DNA of 64,000 nucleotides from Arthrobacter sp. SLBN-100 (GTDB lineage: Bacteria > Actinomycetota > Actinomycetes > Actinomycetales > Micrococcaceae), in NCBI RefSeq assembly GCF_006715305.1, contig NZ_VFMY01000001.1:1302001-1366000 (forward strand). Reading direction: 5' to 3'. Made by a program: the position numbers and the translations under genes. The notes beneath the pieces are model-generated. The model saw nothing but the letters and a program-made list of their open reading frames with translations, did no database searches and was not told the DNA's origin. Below are positions 1 through 9,670 of this stretch, one piece after another; within the stretch, counting starts at the first letter, position 1; each line of letters opens with the position of its first letter.

Positions 1-955
1 GCTGGAGGTCCCGGTGGGCCGACCAGCCAAGATCGGCCAAGGCTGCCGACGGATCGGCATAGCTGATTGCAGCATCTCCCGGCCTCCGCTCCCCAAACTC
101 ATAGGGAATGGACCGGCCCGCCGCCGTCCCAAAGGCTTCTATGACCTCCAACACTGATGACCCGCGGCCAGTCCCAAGGTTCCAGCGGAACACACCATTT
201 TTCGCCGCCACGTAGGTAAGTGCGGCCAAGTGACCGGCAGCAAGGTCCATGACATGGATGTAGTCACGGACGCCGGTACCGTCAGGCGTGGGATAGTCGT
301 TGCCGAACACCATCACCTTGTCGCGCCGGCCAACTGCGACCTGGGCCACGAAGGGGAGCAGGTTGTTGGGGATACCCTGCGGGTCCTCACCGATCAGACC
401 GGACTTGTGGGCCCCCACCGGGTTGAAGTAGCGAAGCAGTGCGATGCTCCACTCAGAGTCTGCAGCCCCCAGATCAGACAGAATGTCCTCGATCTGCTCT
501 TTCGTTCGGCCGTAGGGATTGGTGGCATCCAACGGCGATTTCTCGATCAGCGGGACCTCCTCCGAGGCCCCATAGACGGTAGCGGACGAGCTGAAGACCA
601 GACGGCGTACACCCCATGCTTCCATGCTTTGCAGCAAGTTAAGCGTTCCCACGACATTGTTCTTGTAGTACATCAAGGGCTTTGCAACCGATTCCCCTAC
701 GGCCTTAAGGCCTGCAAAGTGGATTACGGCATCGAAGCCGCCCTCCGCGAAGACATTGTCGACGGCGGCAGCATCCAGCAGGTCAAGCTCCCGAAAGTCA
801 ACCAGCTTCCCCGTCAACTGTTCGACCCTGCGCAAGGATTCGGGGCTCGAGTTCATCAGATTATCCACGACTACGACGTCATGACCCTCTTCAAGAAGGC
901 AGAGCGTCGTGTGCGATCCAATGTAACCGGCACCGCCGGTGACCAATATCTTCAT
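1..955 (-). CDS. galE: UDP-glucose 4-epimerase GalE (3' end beyond window)
   Basis: Extended short-chain dehydrogenase that interconverts UDP-glucose and UDP-galactose in the cytoplasm. The start is ATG at 955; the protein opens with the NAD-binding motif TGGAGYIGSHTT. It also shows the SSSATVYG stretch, the catalytic YGRTK (Tyr-x-x-x-Lys) and the GalE-type ALLRYFNPVGAH segment. About 318 codons are visible and the family is about 330-340 residues, so only a short C-terminal piece is missing off the left edge. It would supply UDP-Gal to the glf (UDP-galactopyranose mutase) gene at 24.9-26.1 kb. It is divergent from the glycosyltransferase starting at 1045. The family call is secure. Confidence 0.93.
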   Translation of the reverse strand, partial: MKILVTGGAGYIGSHTTLCLLEEGHDVVVVDNLMNSSPESLRRVEQLTGKLVDFRELDLLDAAAVDNVFAEGGFDAVIHFAGLKAVGESVAKPLMYYKNNVVGTLNLLQSMEAWGVRRLVFSSSATVYGASEEVPLIEKSPLDATNPYGRTKEQIEDILSDLGAADSEWSIALLRYFNPVGAHKSGLIGEDPQGIPNNLLPFVAQVAVGRRDKVMVFGNDYPTPDGTGVRDYIHVMDLAAGHLAALTYVAAKNGVFRWNLGTGRGSSVLEVIEAFGTAAGRSIPYEFGERRPGDAAISYADPSAALADLGWSAHRDLQ

Positions 956-1044
956 ACACAACAGTCTAGGGCGGCCATCAAACCTGGCTGCAAGCGCCGT
1001 CACGTCCAAGGGGGCGGGTGATCCCCGACGATAGGATATTCAGC

Positions 1045-2196
1045 ATGACAAACCCTCAATCCGGCGCCTCGCACCGCCATCAACCTTCGTCCGACAAGGT
1101 ACTGAATGTGGGCATTTCCATGCTCACTCTCGTCCCGGGCGGGATGGGTGGCAGCGAGACTTACGCCCGCGAGTTGACGCGCCAATTCGCTGCTTCGAGC
1201 ACAGTCAAGGCAACCTGCTACGTCAACGATGGAGCGCGGGGTTTCTCACAGGGAGCGGACGAAATCGTGATTCCCGGGCTCAACGGCGGCGCTTCCACCG
1301 TTCAGCGATTGGCCACATTGGCCAAAGGGATGATCAGGCGGAAGTCAATTCTTGGCTCGATGCGTCCGATGGACGTCTTCCACGTTCCATTCACGGTTCC
1401 GCTACCCAAACCAGCCAAGAAAACGCCGTTCGTCCAGACCCTGCTCGACGTGCAGCATCTTGACCTCCCCGAGCTTTTCGGTGCGGCGGACAAGTTTTAC
1501 CGTAAGATTTTTTACGAGAAAGCGGCCCGTGAAGCAGATGCGATTGTGACCATCAGTGACTTTGCCAAGGCGAGCATAGTCGATCACTTGGGAATTGATC
1601 CCGAAAAAATCTTTACGGCACACCTTGGGGTCAATGCCGAAGAGTTCACACCGAATTTGGGACGGCGCGGCAACTTCATCATGTACCCGGCAAGAGGCTG
1701 GAAACACAAGAACCACGCAACACTCTTCGAAGCCATGAAGCTGCTTGCTGATTCCAACCCCGAGCTGCGTCTCGTCCTGACGGGCGGAGCACTCGATACC
1801 CTGACAGACATTCCTGCCAACGTCGAAGTTCGAGGCCTCGTGCCCTTGGCCGAGCTCAGGGAACTGTATAGGACCGCCGCCTGCATGGTCTTTCCAAGTC
1901 TCTATGAGGGCTTCGGGCTTCCTCCGTTGGAAGCGATGGCCTCTGGATGTCCTGTCGCCAGTTCCACCGCCGGCTCCTTGCCCGAGATAGTCGGCGACGC
2001 AGCCGTCCTCTTCGATCCGCACGATCCTGAAGCCATTGCATCCGCAATTCGGACCGCCATCGCCAAGACCGAAGAACTGCAAATACTCGGATTGGGACAG
2101 GTGCAGAAGTTCACTTGGGAGCACTGCGCCAATGTTCATGAGCAGGCCTACCGCTATGCCTTCGATCGGCGTACCGGGGACAGCTCCACCGCCTGA
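1045..2196 (+). CDS. Glycosyltransferase family 4 (GT-B fold)
   Basis: Retaining GT-B glycosyltransferase of 383 residues. The N-terminal glycine-rich PGGMGGSETYAREL stretch is the usual first loop. The C-terminal half has KNHATLFEAMKLL and the donor-binding E-x7-E signature (YEGFGLPPLEAMASGCPV), followed by GSLPEIVGDAAVLFDP. These are typical of enzymes that transfer hexoses from nucleotide sugars in polysaccharide assembly at the inner membrane. The frame is open from a GTG at 1018, but ATG 1045 gives a natural N-terminus; no strong ribosome binding site separates the two. Donor and acceptor cannot be read from the sequence. The galE and gmd neighbours place it in the surface-glycan pathway. 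Confidence 0.88.
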   Translation: MTNPQSGASHRHQPSSDKVLNVGISMLTLVPGGMGGSETYARELTRQFAASSTVKATCYVNDGARGFSQGADEIVIPGLNGGASTVQRLATLAKGMIRRKSILGSMRPMDVFHVPFTVPLPKPAKKTPFVQTLLDVQHLDLPELFGAADKFYRKIFYEKAAREADAIVTISDFAKASIVDHLGIDPEKIFTAHLGVNAEEFTPNLGRRGNFIMYPARGWKHKNHATLFEAMKLLADSNPELRLVLTGGALDTLTDIPANVEVRGLVPLAELRELYRTAACMVFPSLYEGFGLPPLEAMASGCPVASSTAGSLPEIVGDAAVLFDPHDPEAIASAIRTAIAKTEELQILGLGQVQKFTWEHCANVHEQAYRYAFDRRTGDSSTA

Positions 2197-2281
2197 GCCC
2201 GCGGGCGACTTCCCCCGGGTCAATTCCCCCGGCCCTATATAGTGGCTTTAGCCCAGCAAACAATACCTAAGGACCTTTCCC

Positions 2282-3265
2282 ATGCCCCGTGCGCTAATCA
2301 CCGGAATCACTGGCCAGGACGGCCTGTATCTCGCCGAGCTTCTTGTTTCGAAGGGCTACGAAGTCTTTGGACTCATTCGAGGACAAAACAACCCCAAGCA
2401 CGACTTGGTCCGCCAGACAGTCCCTGACGTCAAGCTGCTGACCGGAGACTTGACCGACGTCTCTTCGCTCGTGCGCGTGCTTGGCATCGCCCAGCCCGAC
2501 GAGGTGTACAACCTTGGGGCTATTTCCTTTGTTGCCTACTCCTGGGAGAACGCCTCCCTGACCAGCGACGTGACTGGCAAGGGTGTCCTCAACATGCTTG
2601 AGGCAACGCGCCTGTACGCAGGTGACGACATCTCCAAGGTGCGTTTTTACCAGGCGTCCTCATCCGAAATGTTCGGCAAGGTCCAGCAGGTGCCCCAAAC
2701 AGAGGAGACCCTTCTCTGGCCAAGGTCGCCGTACGGGGTCGCCAAGGTGTTCGGCCACTACATGACGATCAACTACCGTGAGTCTTACGGCATGCACGCC
2801 TCAAGTGGCATCCTCTTCAACCATGAATCGCCGCGCCGCGGACCGGAATTCGTCACCCGCAAGGTCTCACTTGCCGTTGCACGCATAAAGCTGGGCCTGC
2901 AAGATGAGATCGTGCTTGGAAACCTCGATGCCAAGCGCGACTGGGGCTTCGCCGGGGACTACGTGGAAGCAATGTGGCTTATGCTCCAGCAGCCGGATGC
3001 TGATGATTACGTCATCTCCACCGGCGAAACCCACTCCATTGAAGAACTCCTCCAGGCGGCATTTGACGCGGCAGGGCTGGATGATTGGCGCCAGTATGTT
3101 CGGCAAGACCCGCGTTTCATGCGTCCTGCCGAAGTTGATCTTTTGATCGGCAATGCCGCTAAGGCGCATGAAAAGCTCGGGTGGAAGCCGAAGGTTTCCT
3201 TCAACGAACTTGTTCGGATGATGGTGGAGAACGACATTGCCGAGCAGTCGGCCCTGATGCGGTGA
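2282..3265 (+). CDS. gmd: GDP-mannose 4,6-dehydratase-like enzyme
   Basis: NAD(P)-dependent SDR of 327 residues resembling GDP-D-mannose 4,6-dehydratase, which makes GDP-4-keto-6-deoxymannose, the precursor of GDP-L-fucose, GDP-D-rhamnose and related sugars. Seen: N-terminal [29 protein letters not shown]; the active-site ASSSEMFGK; the catalytic YGVAK; and the Gmd-type [18 protein letters not shown] ribosome binding site (AAGGA, about 8 bases upstream) supports ATG 2282. It is somewhat shorter than the E. coli enzyme (about 370). Its stop overlaps the GTG start of the next, homologous gene, so the two are probably co-translated. Confidence 0.87.
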   Translation: MPRALITGITGQDGLYLAELLVSKGYEVFGLIRGQNNPKHDLVRQTVPDVKLLTGDLTDVSSLVRVLGIAQPDEVYNLGAISFVAYSWENASLTSDVTGKGVLNMLEATRLYAGDDISKVRFYQASSSEMFGKVQQVPQTEETLLWPRSPYGVAKVFGHYMTINYRESYGMHASSGILFNHESPRRGPEFVTRKVSLAVARIKLGLQDEIVLGNLDAKRDWGFAGDYVEAMWLMLQQPDADDYVISTGETHSIEELLQAAFDAAGLDDWRQYVRQDPRFMRPAEVDLLIGNAAKAHEKLGWKPKVSFNELVRMMVENDIAEQSALMR

Positions 3266-4287
3266 GTCCGCAGAGTGAGGCTGTGACAGGTGCCGCGGGC
3301 ATCGCCTTCATCACTGGCGTAACCGGGCAGGACGGTTCTTATCTGGCGGAGTCCCTTTTGTCTCGGGGTTGGGAGGTGCATGGCCTTGTTCGCCATGTGC
3401 CTGCTACTCCCCATAACAATGAGGGCGAGACCGCCGTGGAGGGAGTCGAATATCACCTCGGCGATCTATCGCAGCCGAAAGAGCTTAGCTCGGTCCTGGA
3501 ATCGATCAAGCCGGACTTGGTATTCAATCTGGGCGGCATCAGCTCGGTATACCAGTCATGGCAGCAGCCCTACGAAACTGCCCTGGTTTCCGGCGCCTCC
3601 GTAGTCTCCATGCTCGAGGCGACGTGGCAGTTACAGCAGGCAACCGGGAAGGAAGTGCGTTTCCTTCAAGCTTCCAGTGCGGAACTGTTCGGCGAAGCAA
3701 AGTCTTCGCCCCAGAACGAGATGACGCCCATCAGGCCCGTATCCCCATACGGCGCTGCAAAGGCGTTGGCCCATCATGCAGTCGGTGTCTACCGGGGACG
3801 GGGCTTGTTTGCCGCGTCTGCAATTCTCTACAACCACGAATCAATGCGCCGGCCGGCCAAATTCGTGACCCGCAAGATCACCGCCGGGGCCGCCGCAATC
3901 GCAGCAGGCAAGATGGACAAGCTCGCATTAGGCAACCTCAACGCCGTGCGCGACTGGGGCTGGGCGCCGGACTTCGTAGATGCCATGGAGAGGATCATTA
4001 ACGCTGCTGCCCCTGACGATTTTGTGGTGGCCACCGGAATTTCCCATTCGGTTCAGGACTTTGTGGAAGCCGCTTTTGCGGCAGTTGGCATTGAGAACTG
4101 GCGCGCGGTGGTGGAGCTCGACGAATCTTTGGCACGTCCCACTGACGCCGCCGACATGAGGGGCGACATCACGAAGATATCCTCCGAGCTCGGATGGCGG
4201 CCATCCATGGACTTTAAGTCCCTGGTGGCTGCGATGGTGAGAAACGACCAGGCTCTGCTGGCAAGGGGCTGCTCCTCGCACTCCTAA
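3262..4287 (+). CDS. Second GDP-mannose dehydratase/reductase paralogue
   Basis: Paralogue of the preceding gene, 341 residues from GTG 3262, which overlaps the upstream stop in a GTGA tetranucleotide. An internal GTG at 3283 is a possible alternative start. It has the Rossmann motif [24 protein letters not shown], catalytic [22 protein letters not shown] and the late [13 protein letters not shown] stretch. All dehydratase landmarks are present, but many surrounding residues differ from its neighbour. It may be a second GDP-mannose 4,6-dehydratase, or the related reductase (RMD) that would turn the 4-keto sugar into GDP-D-rhamnose. Sequence alone does not decide. Confidence 0.82.
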   Translation: MSPQSEAVTGAAGIAFITGVTGQDGSYLAESLLSRGWEVHGLVRHVPATPHNNEGETAVEGVEYHLGDLSQPKELSSVLESIKPDLVFNLGGISSVYQSWQQPYETALVSGASVVSMLEATWQLQQATGKEVRFLQASSAELFGEAKSSPQNEMTPIRPVSPYGAAKALAHHAVGVYRGRGLFAASAILYNHESMRRPAKFVTRKITAGAAAIAAGKMDKLALGNLNAVRDWGWAPDFVDAMERIINAAAPDDFVVATGISHSVQDFVEAAFAAVGIENWRAVVELDESLARPTDAADMRGDITKISSELGWRPSMDFKSLVAAMVRNDQALLARGCSSHS

Positions 4288-4310
4288 CATCTGCAACAAA
4301 AGGCACTCTA

Positions 4311-4344
4311 GTTACATTAGTAACATTGGTGCTACATTGGCCGG
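4311..4344. promoter_or_regulatory. Repeated TACATT-type motifs upstream of the muramidase gene
   Basis: In the 159-base gap before the GH25 gene, three short AT-rich motifs follow each other: TTACATTAG, TAACATTGG and CTACATTGG. The first two overlap a small inverted repeat, GTTAC-ATTA-GTAAC (4311-4324). This could be an operator or part of the promoter of the secreted muramidase. No clear -35/-10 pair was recognised, so this is only a candidate site. Confidence 0.3.
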
Positions 4345-4446
4345 GTCACTACGACTGTGGGGGGGCGGCTTTAGTGTCTCCGCGTCGGAAATGACGAACC
4401 ATTTCCATTTGTCATACGCGTGGCGTATCGCCGGCCGGAGTAAGTT

Positions 4447-7152
4447 ATGAGCCCCAAATTTCCCCGCACCCATCAAGGTGCCAGCCCTCCTACCGGTCGG
4501 CGCCTGCTGGCAGCAGCCGTCGTCGCTGCATCGCTGGTTGGGTCCCTCCTCGTTCCCGCAACGTTGGCTAGCGCCGAAGAACAGGGGAAAAGTGGTCAGG
4601 AAACCATATCCTCAGCAGTAGCGTCGCCAACGGCAGCACCCACAGACCCCGCGGGAGATCCGACGGTTATTGCACCGTCTGGTGTTGAAACAGTAGCGGC
4701 GGGCCCGGTTTCGGTGCCGTCTAGCCAACCAATTAGCGTTAGCCCTGCACCGTCTGCCACCGGGGTCCCCCAGCAGGAGGATATCCTGACCCGACTCAAG
4801 GAGGCCCAGAGCGGTGGCGGCGCTCACATGGGACAGGGCCTGGAGAAATTAAGCAGGCAATCCGTTTCTGCAGAGGGGCTCTCCACCGAGGCGACCTACA
4901 TGCCGCCCGGGATCCAAGGGCTGGACGTCAGCAGCCATCAAGGTTCGGTTGACTGGCAGCAACAAAGAAACATGGGTGCCCTTTTTGCCTACGTTAAGGC
5001 ATCAGAAGCCACAACATACCTGAATCCCCAATTCTCCGGTCAATATAGCGGAGCGCGAAATGTTGGCATGATCCGTGGTGCTTACCACTTCGCCATACCG
5101 AGTGTGTCATCAGGAGCAGCTCAGGCCGCGTACTTCGTAAGGAATGGCGGTGCGTGGAGCGGCGATGGCTGGACTTTACCGCCGCTTCTGGACATCGAGT
5201 ACAACCCATATTCATGGCTGGGTAATACCTGCTACAACATGTCCGCCAGCGATATGATTCTTTGGATCGCAGATTTTTCGAATAACGTATATACACTCAC
5301 TGGCCGGTACCCCGCAATTTATACAACCACTGACTGGTGGACGCAGTGCACGGGCAACACTCCCGCATTCCGGAATCAGCCACTACACATTGCGTCCTAT
5401 CGTACGGTCAACCCGGGTACCCTGCCCGCAGGATGGACCAAGTACGACATTTGGCAATACAGCAGTTTAGGACCATTCGCTGGCGACTCTAATGTTTTCA
5501 GCGGCAGTTACGCGGAACTACAAGCCCTTGCCAGTGGATTCGACCCGGTCTTGAGCAAATATAACGCCATGGGTGGGACCAGTAGTCGGCTCGGCGCACA
5601 AACGCTTCCCCTCTATTGCGGGCTTCGAAACGGTGGCTGCTACCGCCAGTACAACGGCGGCCAAATCATATGGAGCGGCGCGACTGGTGCGAAGGCTGTT
5701 TACTTCAGTGCCATCGGCGGGACTTGGCGTGATTGGGGAGGTGTTGACGGTCGCCTGGGATACCCGACCTCCGACGAAGCATGTTCTGTCACCATGTGCT
5801 GGCAGGATTTCCAGGGCGGTAGCATCTACTGGTCCACTTCCACACCTTCGATACCGGTGTTCAATGGCGGCATCGGCGCCCGATGGCTGGCAATGGGTGG
5901 AACTAAGGGCATCCTAGGGTTCCCACTCGGGGACGAAACTTGCACCACAACAGCCTGCAGCCAGACTTTCCAAGGGGGAAGAATTCTTTGGACCGCGGCA
6001 TCCGGCCCCTGGGCGATCGTTCCAGGGAACGTTGCCAACGCCTGGCTGGCTTTGGGGGCTGAAAATAGCAGGCTTGGGTATCCCATCGAAAACCAGAACT
6101 GTACTAATTCCCAGTGCGCACAGGGCTTTCAAGGTGGCATTATGGTTTGGTCTCAGGCCACAGGTGCCATCCCTGTGTGGCGGACGAGCATTGGAGCCAC
6201 GTGGCAAGCGCAAGGAGGCCTAGCGGGCCCTTTGGGCGCACCACTGGCACAAGAGGCATGTCAGTTGTCAACGTGCCGTCAGACGTTCGTCAACGGGGAA
6301 ATTTTCTGGGATTCCCATTGGGGTGCTCAAATTGTCAGAAATGGGGCTATCTCCAAGAAGTGGAAGGAACTTCAAGCAGAGCTTGGTCGCTACGGAGCCC
6401 CAACCGGTGGCACCCAATACTGCCTGGAAGCTGAATGTTTTCAGAACTTCGTCGGCGGCACGATTCTCAAAGAACCGGGTACCAGCGCGCCGGCATTTGG
6501 AGTTCTCAACGGAACGGGCATCGGGTCTATGTGGGCCAAAATGGGCGGCCAGCAAGCACGCCTCGGTTATCCGGCGTCCGATGAAAGCTGCAGTGGAAGC
6601 ACATGTCAGCAAACATTCCGCGGCGGCACTATTTATTGGACTCCAAATACTGGCCAGTGGGCGGTCTATGACGGCGCTATTGGCGCTCTCTGGACGGCTC
6701 AGGGCGCTCAAAAGGCCCGCCTCGGCTTTCCGGTAAGCAATGAAACTTGTGCGGCGACCTCCTGCCGGCAAAGCTTCCAGGGAGGCGACGTTTTGTGGAC
6801 GGGAGCCACCGGCGCTGCAGCTGTGTTTTCTGGCGGAATAGGCTCCTTGTGGAAGTCACTAGGTTCGGAAGCCGGACGCCTGGGCTTCCCAACCAACAGC
6901 GAAACATGCGGTTTAAGTTCATGCACGCAGTCGTTCACCGGCGGGCAGATATTCTGGGCTTCGGGAGTTGGCATTGGTGCGGTGTACAACAGCGGCATTG
7001 GGGGCCTGTGGCGCTCCAACGGCGCCCAGAACGGATTCTTTGGCTTCCCCACAAATAGTGAAACCTGCAGTGCCAGCGAATGTTGGCAGAACTTCCAAGG
7101 CGGCTCGATCACGTGGAGTGCTGCAGCTGGCTACGTGGTCAGGCGCTACTAG
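4447..7152 (+). CDS. Secreted GH25 muramidase with ten LGFP-type repeats
   Basis: Exported 901-residue cell-wall hydrolase. A long signal peptide (about 1-43: basic start, hydrophobic AAAVVAASLVGSLLVPATL, then ASAEE) is followed by a Ser/Pro/Ala-rich linker. A GH25 lysozyme domain follows (about 153-345), with GLDVSSHQGSVDWQQ, the GAYHFA strand, PPLLDIEYN carrying the acidic catalytic residues, and IWQYSS. The C-terminal half has ten repeats of about 50 residues with cores such as LGYPTSDEAC and LGFPTNSETC. LGFP repeats bind actinobacterial wall polysaccharide. Nine repeats carry a CX4C pair, suggesting repeat-internal disulphides. GH25 enzymes cleave the MurNAc-GlcNAc bond. It is monocistronic, with a strong terminator just downstream. 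Confidence 0.92.
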   Translation: MSPKFPRTHQGASPPTGRRLLAAAVVAASLVGSLLVPATLASAEEQGKSGQETISSAVASPTAAPTDPAGDPTVIAPSGVETVAAGPVSVPSSQPISVSPAPSATGVPQQEDILTRLKEAQSGGGAHMGQGLEKLSRQSVSAEGLSTEATYMPPGIQGLDVSSHQGSVDWQQQRNMGALFAYVKASEATTYLNPQFSGQYSGARNVGMIRGAYHFAIPSVSSGAAQAAYFVRNGGAWSGDGWTLPPLLDIEYNPYSWLGNTCYNMSASDMILWIADFSNNVYTLTGRYPAIYTTTDWWTQCTGNTPAFRNQPLHIASYRTVNPGTLPAGWTKYDIWQYSSLGPFAGDSNVFSGSYAELQALASGFDPVLSKYNAMGGTSSRLGAQTLPLYCGLRNGGCYRQYNGGQIIWSGATGAKAVYFSAIGGTWRDWGGVDGRLGYPTSDEACSVTMCWQDFQGGSIYWSTSTPSIPVFNGGIGARWLAMGGTKGILGFPLGDETCTTTACSQTFQGGRILWTAASGPWAIVPGNVANAWLALGAENSRLGYPIENQNCTNSQCAQGFQGGIMVWSQATGAIPVWRTSIGATWQAQGGLAGPLGAPLAQEACQLSTCRQTFVNGEIFWDSHWGAQIVRNGAISKKWKELQAELGRYGAPTGGTQYCLEAECFQNFVGGTILKEPGTSAPAFGVLNGTGIGSMWAKMGGQQARLGYPASDESCSGSTCQQTFRGGTIYWTPNTGQWAVYDGAIGALWTAQGAQKARLGFPVSNETCAATSCRQSFQGGDVLWTGATGAAAVFSGGIGSLWKSLGSEAGRLGFPTNSETCGLSSCTQSFTGGQIFWASGVGIGAVYNSGIGGLWRSNGAQNGFFGFPTNSETCSASECWQNFQGGSITWSAAAGYVVRRY

Positions 7153-7187
7153 GCAGCCAACGCCGCACCTAAATTGGCTCGAAAACT

Positions 7188-7223
7188 GCGGGGCCCACCC
7201 TCTTCGGGTGGGCCCCGCTTTTT
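7188..7223. terminator. Strong intrinsic terminator, probably bidirectional
   Basis: A perfect 13-bp stem (GCGGGGCCCACCC with its complement) around the loop TCTTC is followed by TTTTT on the plus strand. It ends the GH25 transcript. On the minus strand the hairpin is followed by AGTTTTC, so it may also terminate the convergent flippase gene. Confidence 0.9.
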
Positions 7224-7275
7224 GCGGCGAAGAACACTCCTCGGGCCGCTCCCGCCCGCCGCTCGTAGCCTGCAG

Positions 7276-8562
7276 CTAGGAAGAAGCCGCTACCGCTTGC
7301 GACCGGGACAGCGAGAGCGTATGGATCAGTACGCCGATGAGAGGGCCGACGAGCAGCGACACCACGGCACGCACGTCCGCATTCAGGGGCAAAACAAGGA
7401 CCAGCAGGGACACAGCGCTCGCTACCACCCAGCCAGTTGACGACACGTGGTGCCTGTTCAGGGCGACGCACATACCGCCGGTCAGCGTGAGCAACGCCAG
7501 TACCGCCGCGGCAACGGTCAAACCTGCAAGCACCCAAGGGGCGACATGGTACTCGGCACCAAATAGAAGCAGCATCAACCAGGGACCAAGAAAATACGCC
7601 GCTGCGGCCCCGACAACGGCAACGCCGCCAACAGCGAGTGCGATGGGCTGAAGGGCCGCCAGGCCGCGGCTCCTATGCCGGACAAAGTGGGCAATTGCAA
7701 CGTTCTGAAACGTCCCCAAGGGCACCATTAGCGGAGCCCGCGTGAGAAGAATGGCAAGCAGCAGGGGTGCCGAGGCCAGATAGATGTCCGCCGGCGTCGT
7801 GATCCTGTAGAGGATAGGGAACCCAACCACAAGCGTGGCGCTTGCTGTCGTGGAAACGCTGGCGTGGCCTACCTTCCGGACAAACTCCCGCACGGGTACG
7901 TCCAGGGGATGCCTGAAGGCCGCGCGCAACTGCGGACTGAACACGGAAACAAGAACCCAGGCAAAGGCTCCCGCCGCGGCCGCGGCCGCGAATCCAATGG
8001 TCGATCCGGCAACCAATCCGACGGCGAGCACAAGAACGAGCCGGAAACAGGATTCGGATGCCACGAGCGTGGAGAATTTTCCCCAGTGGGCACGCCCACT
8101 GAGCACACCTGCCAAGGCAGCATGGACAGAAAAGGCCATGCAGGCGATGGCAAGGACAAGCACAAGCACAACCCAGTTCGGCCCAAGGACGGATGGACCC
8201 CACAGGATCGATGACAGCACCAGGAGCAATGCGACGCATCCTGCAATTCCGGCGACGACGACGAAAAGAGGCAACGTTTTGTCGTCTTTGGCAGGTGCAT
8301 GCCGGCGGCCAGGTTCGACACCCCCGGCAGAGACATGGCGGATGATTTCCGTCTGAAGTCCGCCCAGGATTCCGAAAAGCAGGAAAAGTGCCGACCAGAA
8401 AGCCAAGAATTCTGCGTTGTCCGCCTTATTCAGAACCCTGGGCACGAACCAGATAACGAGGTAGCCAGCAGCAGCGGAGGCGATCGAAGCAAGGCCCACT
8501 GACGCTGCTTGGCGTCTGGCTATCGTCGACTTGCGCGATGGACCGTCCTCGACCCGCGTCAT
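7276..8562 (-). CDS. Polysaccharide flippase-like membrane protein (Wzx/MATE type)
   Basis: A 428-residue polytopic membrane protein with about 12 hydrophobic segments spread over its whole length and no soluble domain. The N-terminus (RRQAASVGLASIASAAAGYLV, then FLAFWSALFLLFGILGGLQTE) resembles Wzx-type flippases and other exporters of the polysaccharide-biosynthesis superfamily. These move undecaprenyl-linked repeat units across the membrane. I chose ATG 8562; the frame is open to 8673 but the upstream residues look non-coding. The start is not backed by a strong ribosome binding site. Its presence with an ABC-type wzm/wzt pair at 23-25 kb suggests two export routes or two glycans. Confidence 0.75.
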   Translation of the reverse strand: MTRVEDGPSRKSTIARRQAASVGLASIASAAAGYLVIWFVPRVLNKADNAEFLAFWSALFLLFGILGGLQTEIIRHVSAGGVEPGRRHAPAKDDKTLPLFVVVAGIAGCVALLLVLSSILWGPSVLGPNWVVLVLVLAIACMAFSVHAALAGVLSGRAHWGKFSTLVASESCFRLVLVLAVGLVAGSTIGFAAAAAAGAFAWVLVSVFSPQLRAAFRHPLDVPVREFVRKVGHASVSTTASATLVVGFPILYRITTPADIYLASAPLLLAILLTRAPLMVPLGTFQNVAIAHFVRHRSRGLAALQPIALAVGGVAVVGAAAAYFLGPWLMLLLFGAEYHVAPWVLAGLTVAAAVLALLTLTGGMCVALNRHHVSSTGWVVASAVSLLVLVLPLNADVRAVVSLLVGPLIGVLIHTLSLSRSQAVAASS

Positions 8563-8721
8563 CCGATGACCATCGGGGCCAGAGGGTTCAATTGCCGAAT
8601 AACTGGGGAGGTCATGGCAACATATTAGTGTTGGAGGCGGGCGGGCGCTCAATCGCAGCCAAGCTCCCGGCAACCCTTCATGGGCTCCAAATGAGCTACG
8701 ACGATTCTGGAAAGTTGGAAA

Positions 8722-9609
8722 ATGCCGCTCGATATCTTTGTCCCGTACTGGGGCGATCCGGCCCTGCTCAAAGAAACTGTCGCCAGTGTCTTTGCTCAGG
8801 ATAACCCTGACTGGCTCCTGACGGTCATCGACGATTGCTATCCCGACTCCTCAATCCCAGAGTACTTTGCGGGCATTGACGATGAACGCGTCACGTACAA
8901 ACGCAACGAAAGCAACAAGGGCATCACCGAGAACTACCGGAGCTGCGTCAGCCAGGCCACTCAGGATCTGATGGTCATCCTCGGCTGCGACGACGTCCTG
9001 CTGCCCAACTACGTCGATGTCGTTCTGAAAGCGCATCGCGACTTTCCAGATGCTGCTGTAATCCAGCCAGGTGTCCAGGTCATTGATGAAACGGGTCGTC
9101 TGGTCAGGTCACTGGCCGATTCGGTCAAACGCACATTCGTAGGACCCAAGACCAGTTCGGCGACGGTTCTGGCCGGGGAACCACTCGCCGTAAGCCTGCT
9201 TGGAGGCAACTGGCTGTATTGGCCGTCCCTCGCGTTCCGGACGGATGCCATTCGCCAGGTCAGTTTTCGGGATGGGCTCCCCATTGTCCAGGATCTCGCG
9301 TTGGTGATGGATATGGTGCTCCAGGGCGCTTCACTCGTCCATGTTCCGACGCTGGCATTTTCCTACAGGCGCCACTCGGAGAGCGCCTCCGCCGCCACTC
9401 TGACCGACGGGAGCCGGTTCGCCGGAGACCGCGAGTACGCCCGGATCGCCGAAGATCTTTGCCGGGCCAAGGGATGGAATAGGGCTGCTTTTGCTGCCCG
9501 CCTTCGATGGACGTCCCGACTTCACGCCATCACCCTTATGCCCGCCGCCCTGTTCTCCCGAAACCGGAGGGCAATCAAAGCAACTCTCAGGCACGCTGTC
9601 GGCTCCTGA
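8722..9609 (+). CDS. Glycosyltransferase family 2 (GT-A fold)
   Basis: Inverting GT-A enzyme of 295 residues. The first strand is MPLDIFVPYWGDPALLKETV, followed by LLTVIDDCYPD (first Asp motif) and VILGCDDVLLPNYV, the DxD-like metal/nucleotide site. A later PIVQDLALVMDM resembles the acceptor/catalytic-base region. There is no transmembrane segment. It would add one sugar to a lipid-linked intermediate in the cytoplasm. It is divergent from the flippase and followed after about 60 bases by the epimerase, probably as a two-gene operon. The sugar specificity is unknown. Confidence 0.87.
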   Translation: MPLDIFVPYWGDPALLKETVASVFAQDNPDWLLTVIDDCYPDSSIPEYFAGIDDERVTYKRNESNKGITENYRSCVSQATQDLMVILGCDDVLLPNYVDVVLKAHRDFPDAAVIQPGVQVIDETGRLVRSLADSVKRTFVGPKTSSATVLAGEPLAVSLLGGNWLYWPSLAFRTDAIRQVSFRDGLPIVQDLALVMDMVLQGASLVHVPTLAFSYRRHSESASAATLTDGSRFAGDREYARIAEDLCRAKGWNRAAFAARLRWTSRLHAITLMPAALFSRNRRAIKATLRHAVGS

Positions 9610-9670
9610 GGCACAGCCGTCCTGTGAGAAACTGGACGCTGAAGATGTCCGCCCCAGAAAGGCCCAACCA

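Noticed and set aside
230..1021. 263-codon frame opposite galE
   Set aside because: galE is clear on the minus strand with ATG 955; this frame shows no homology.
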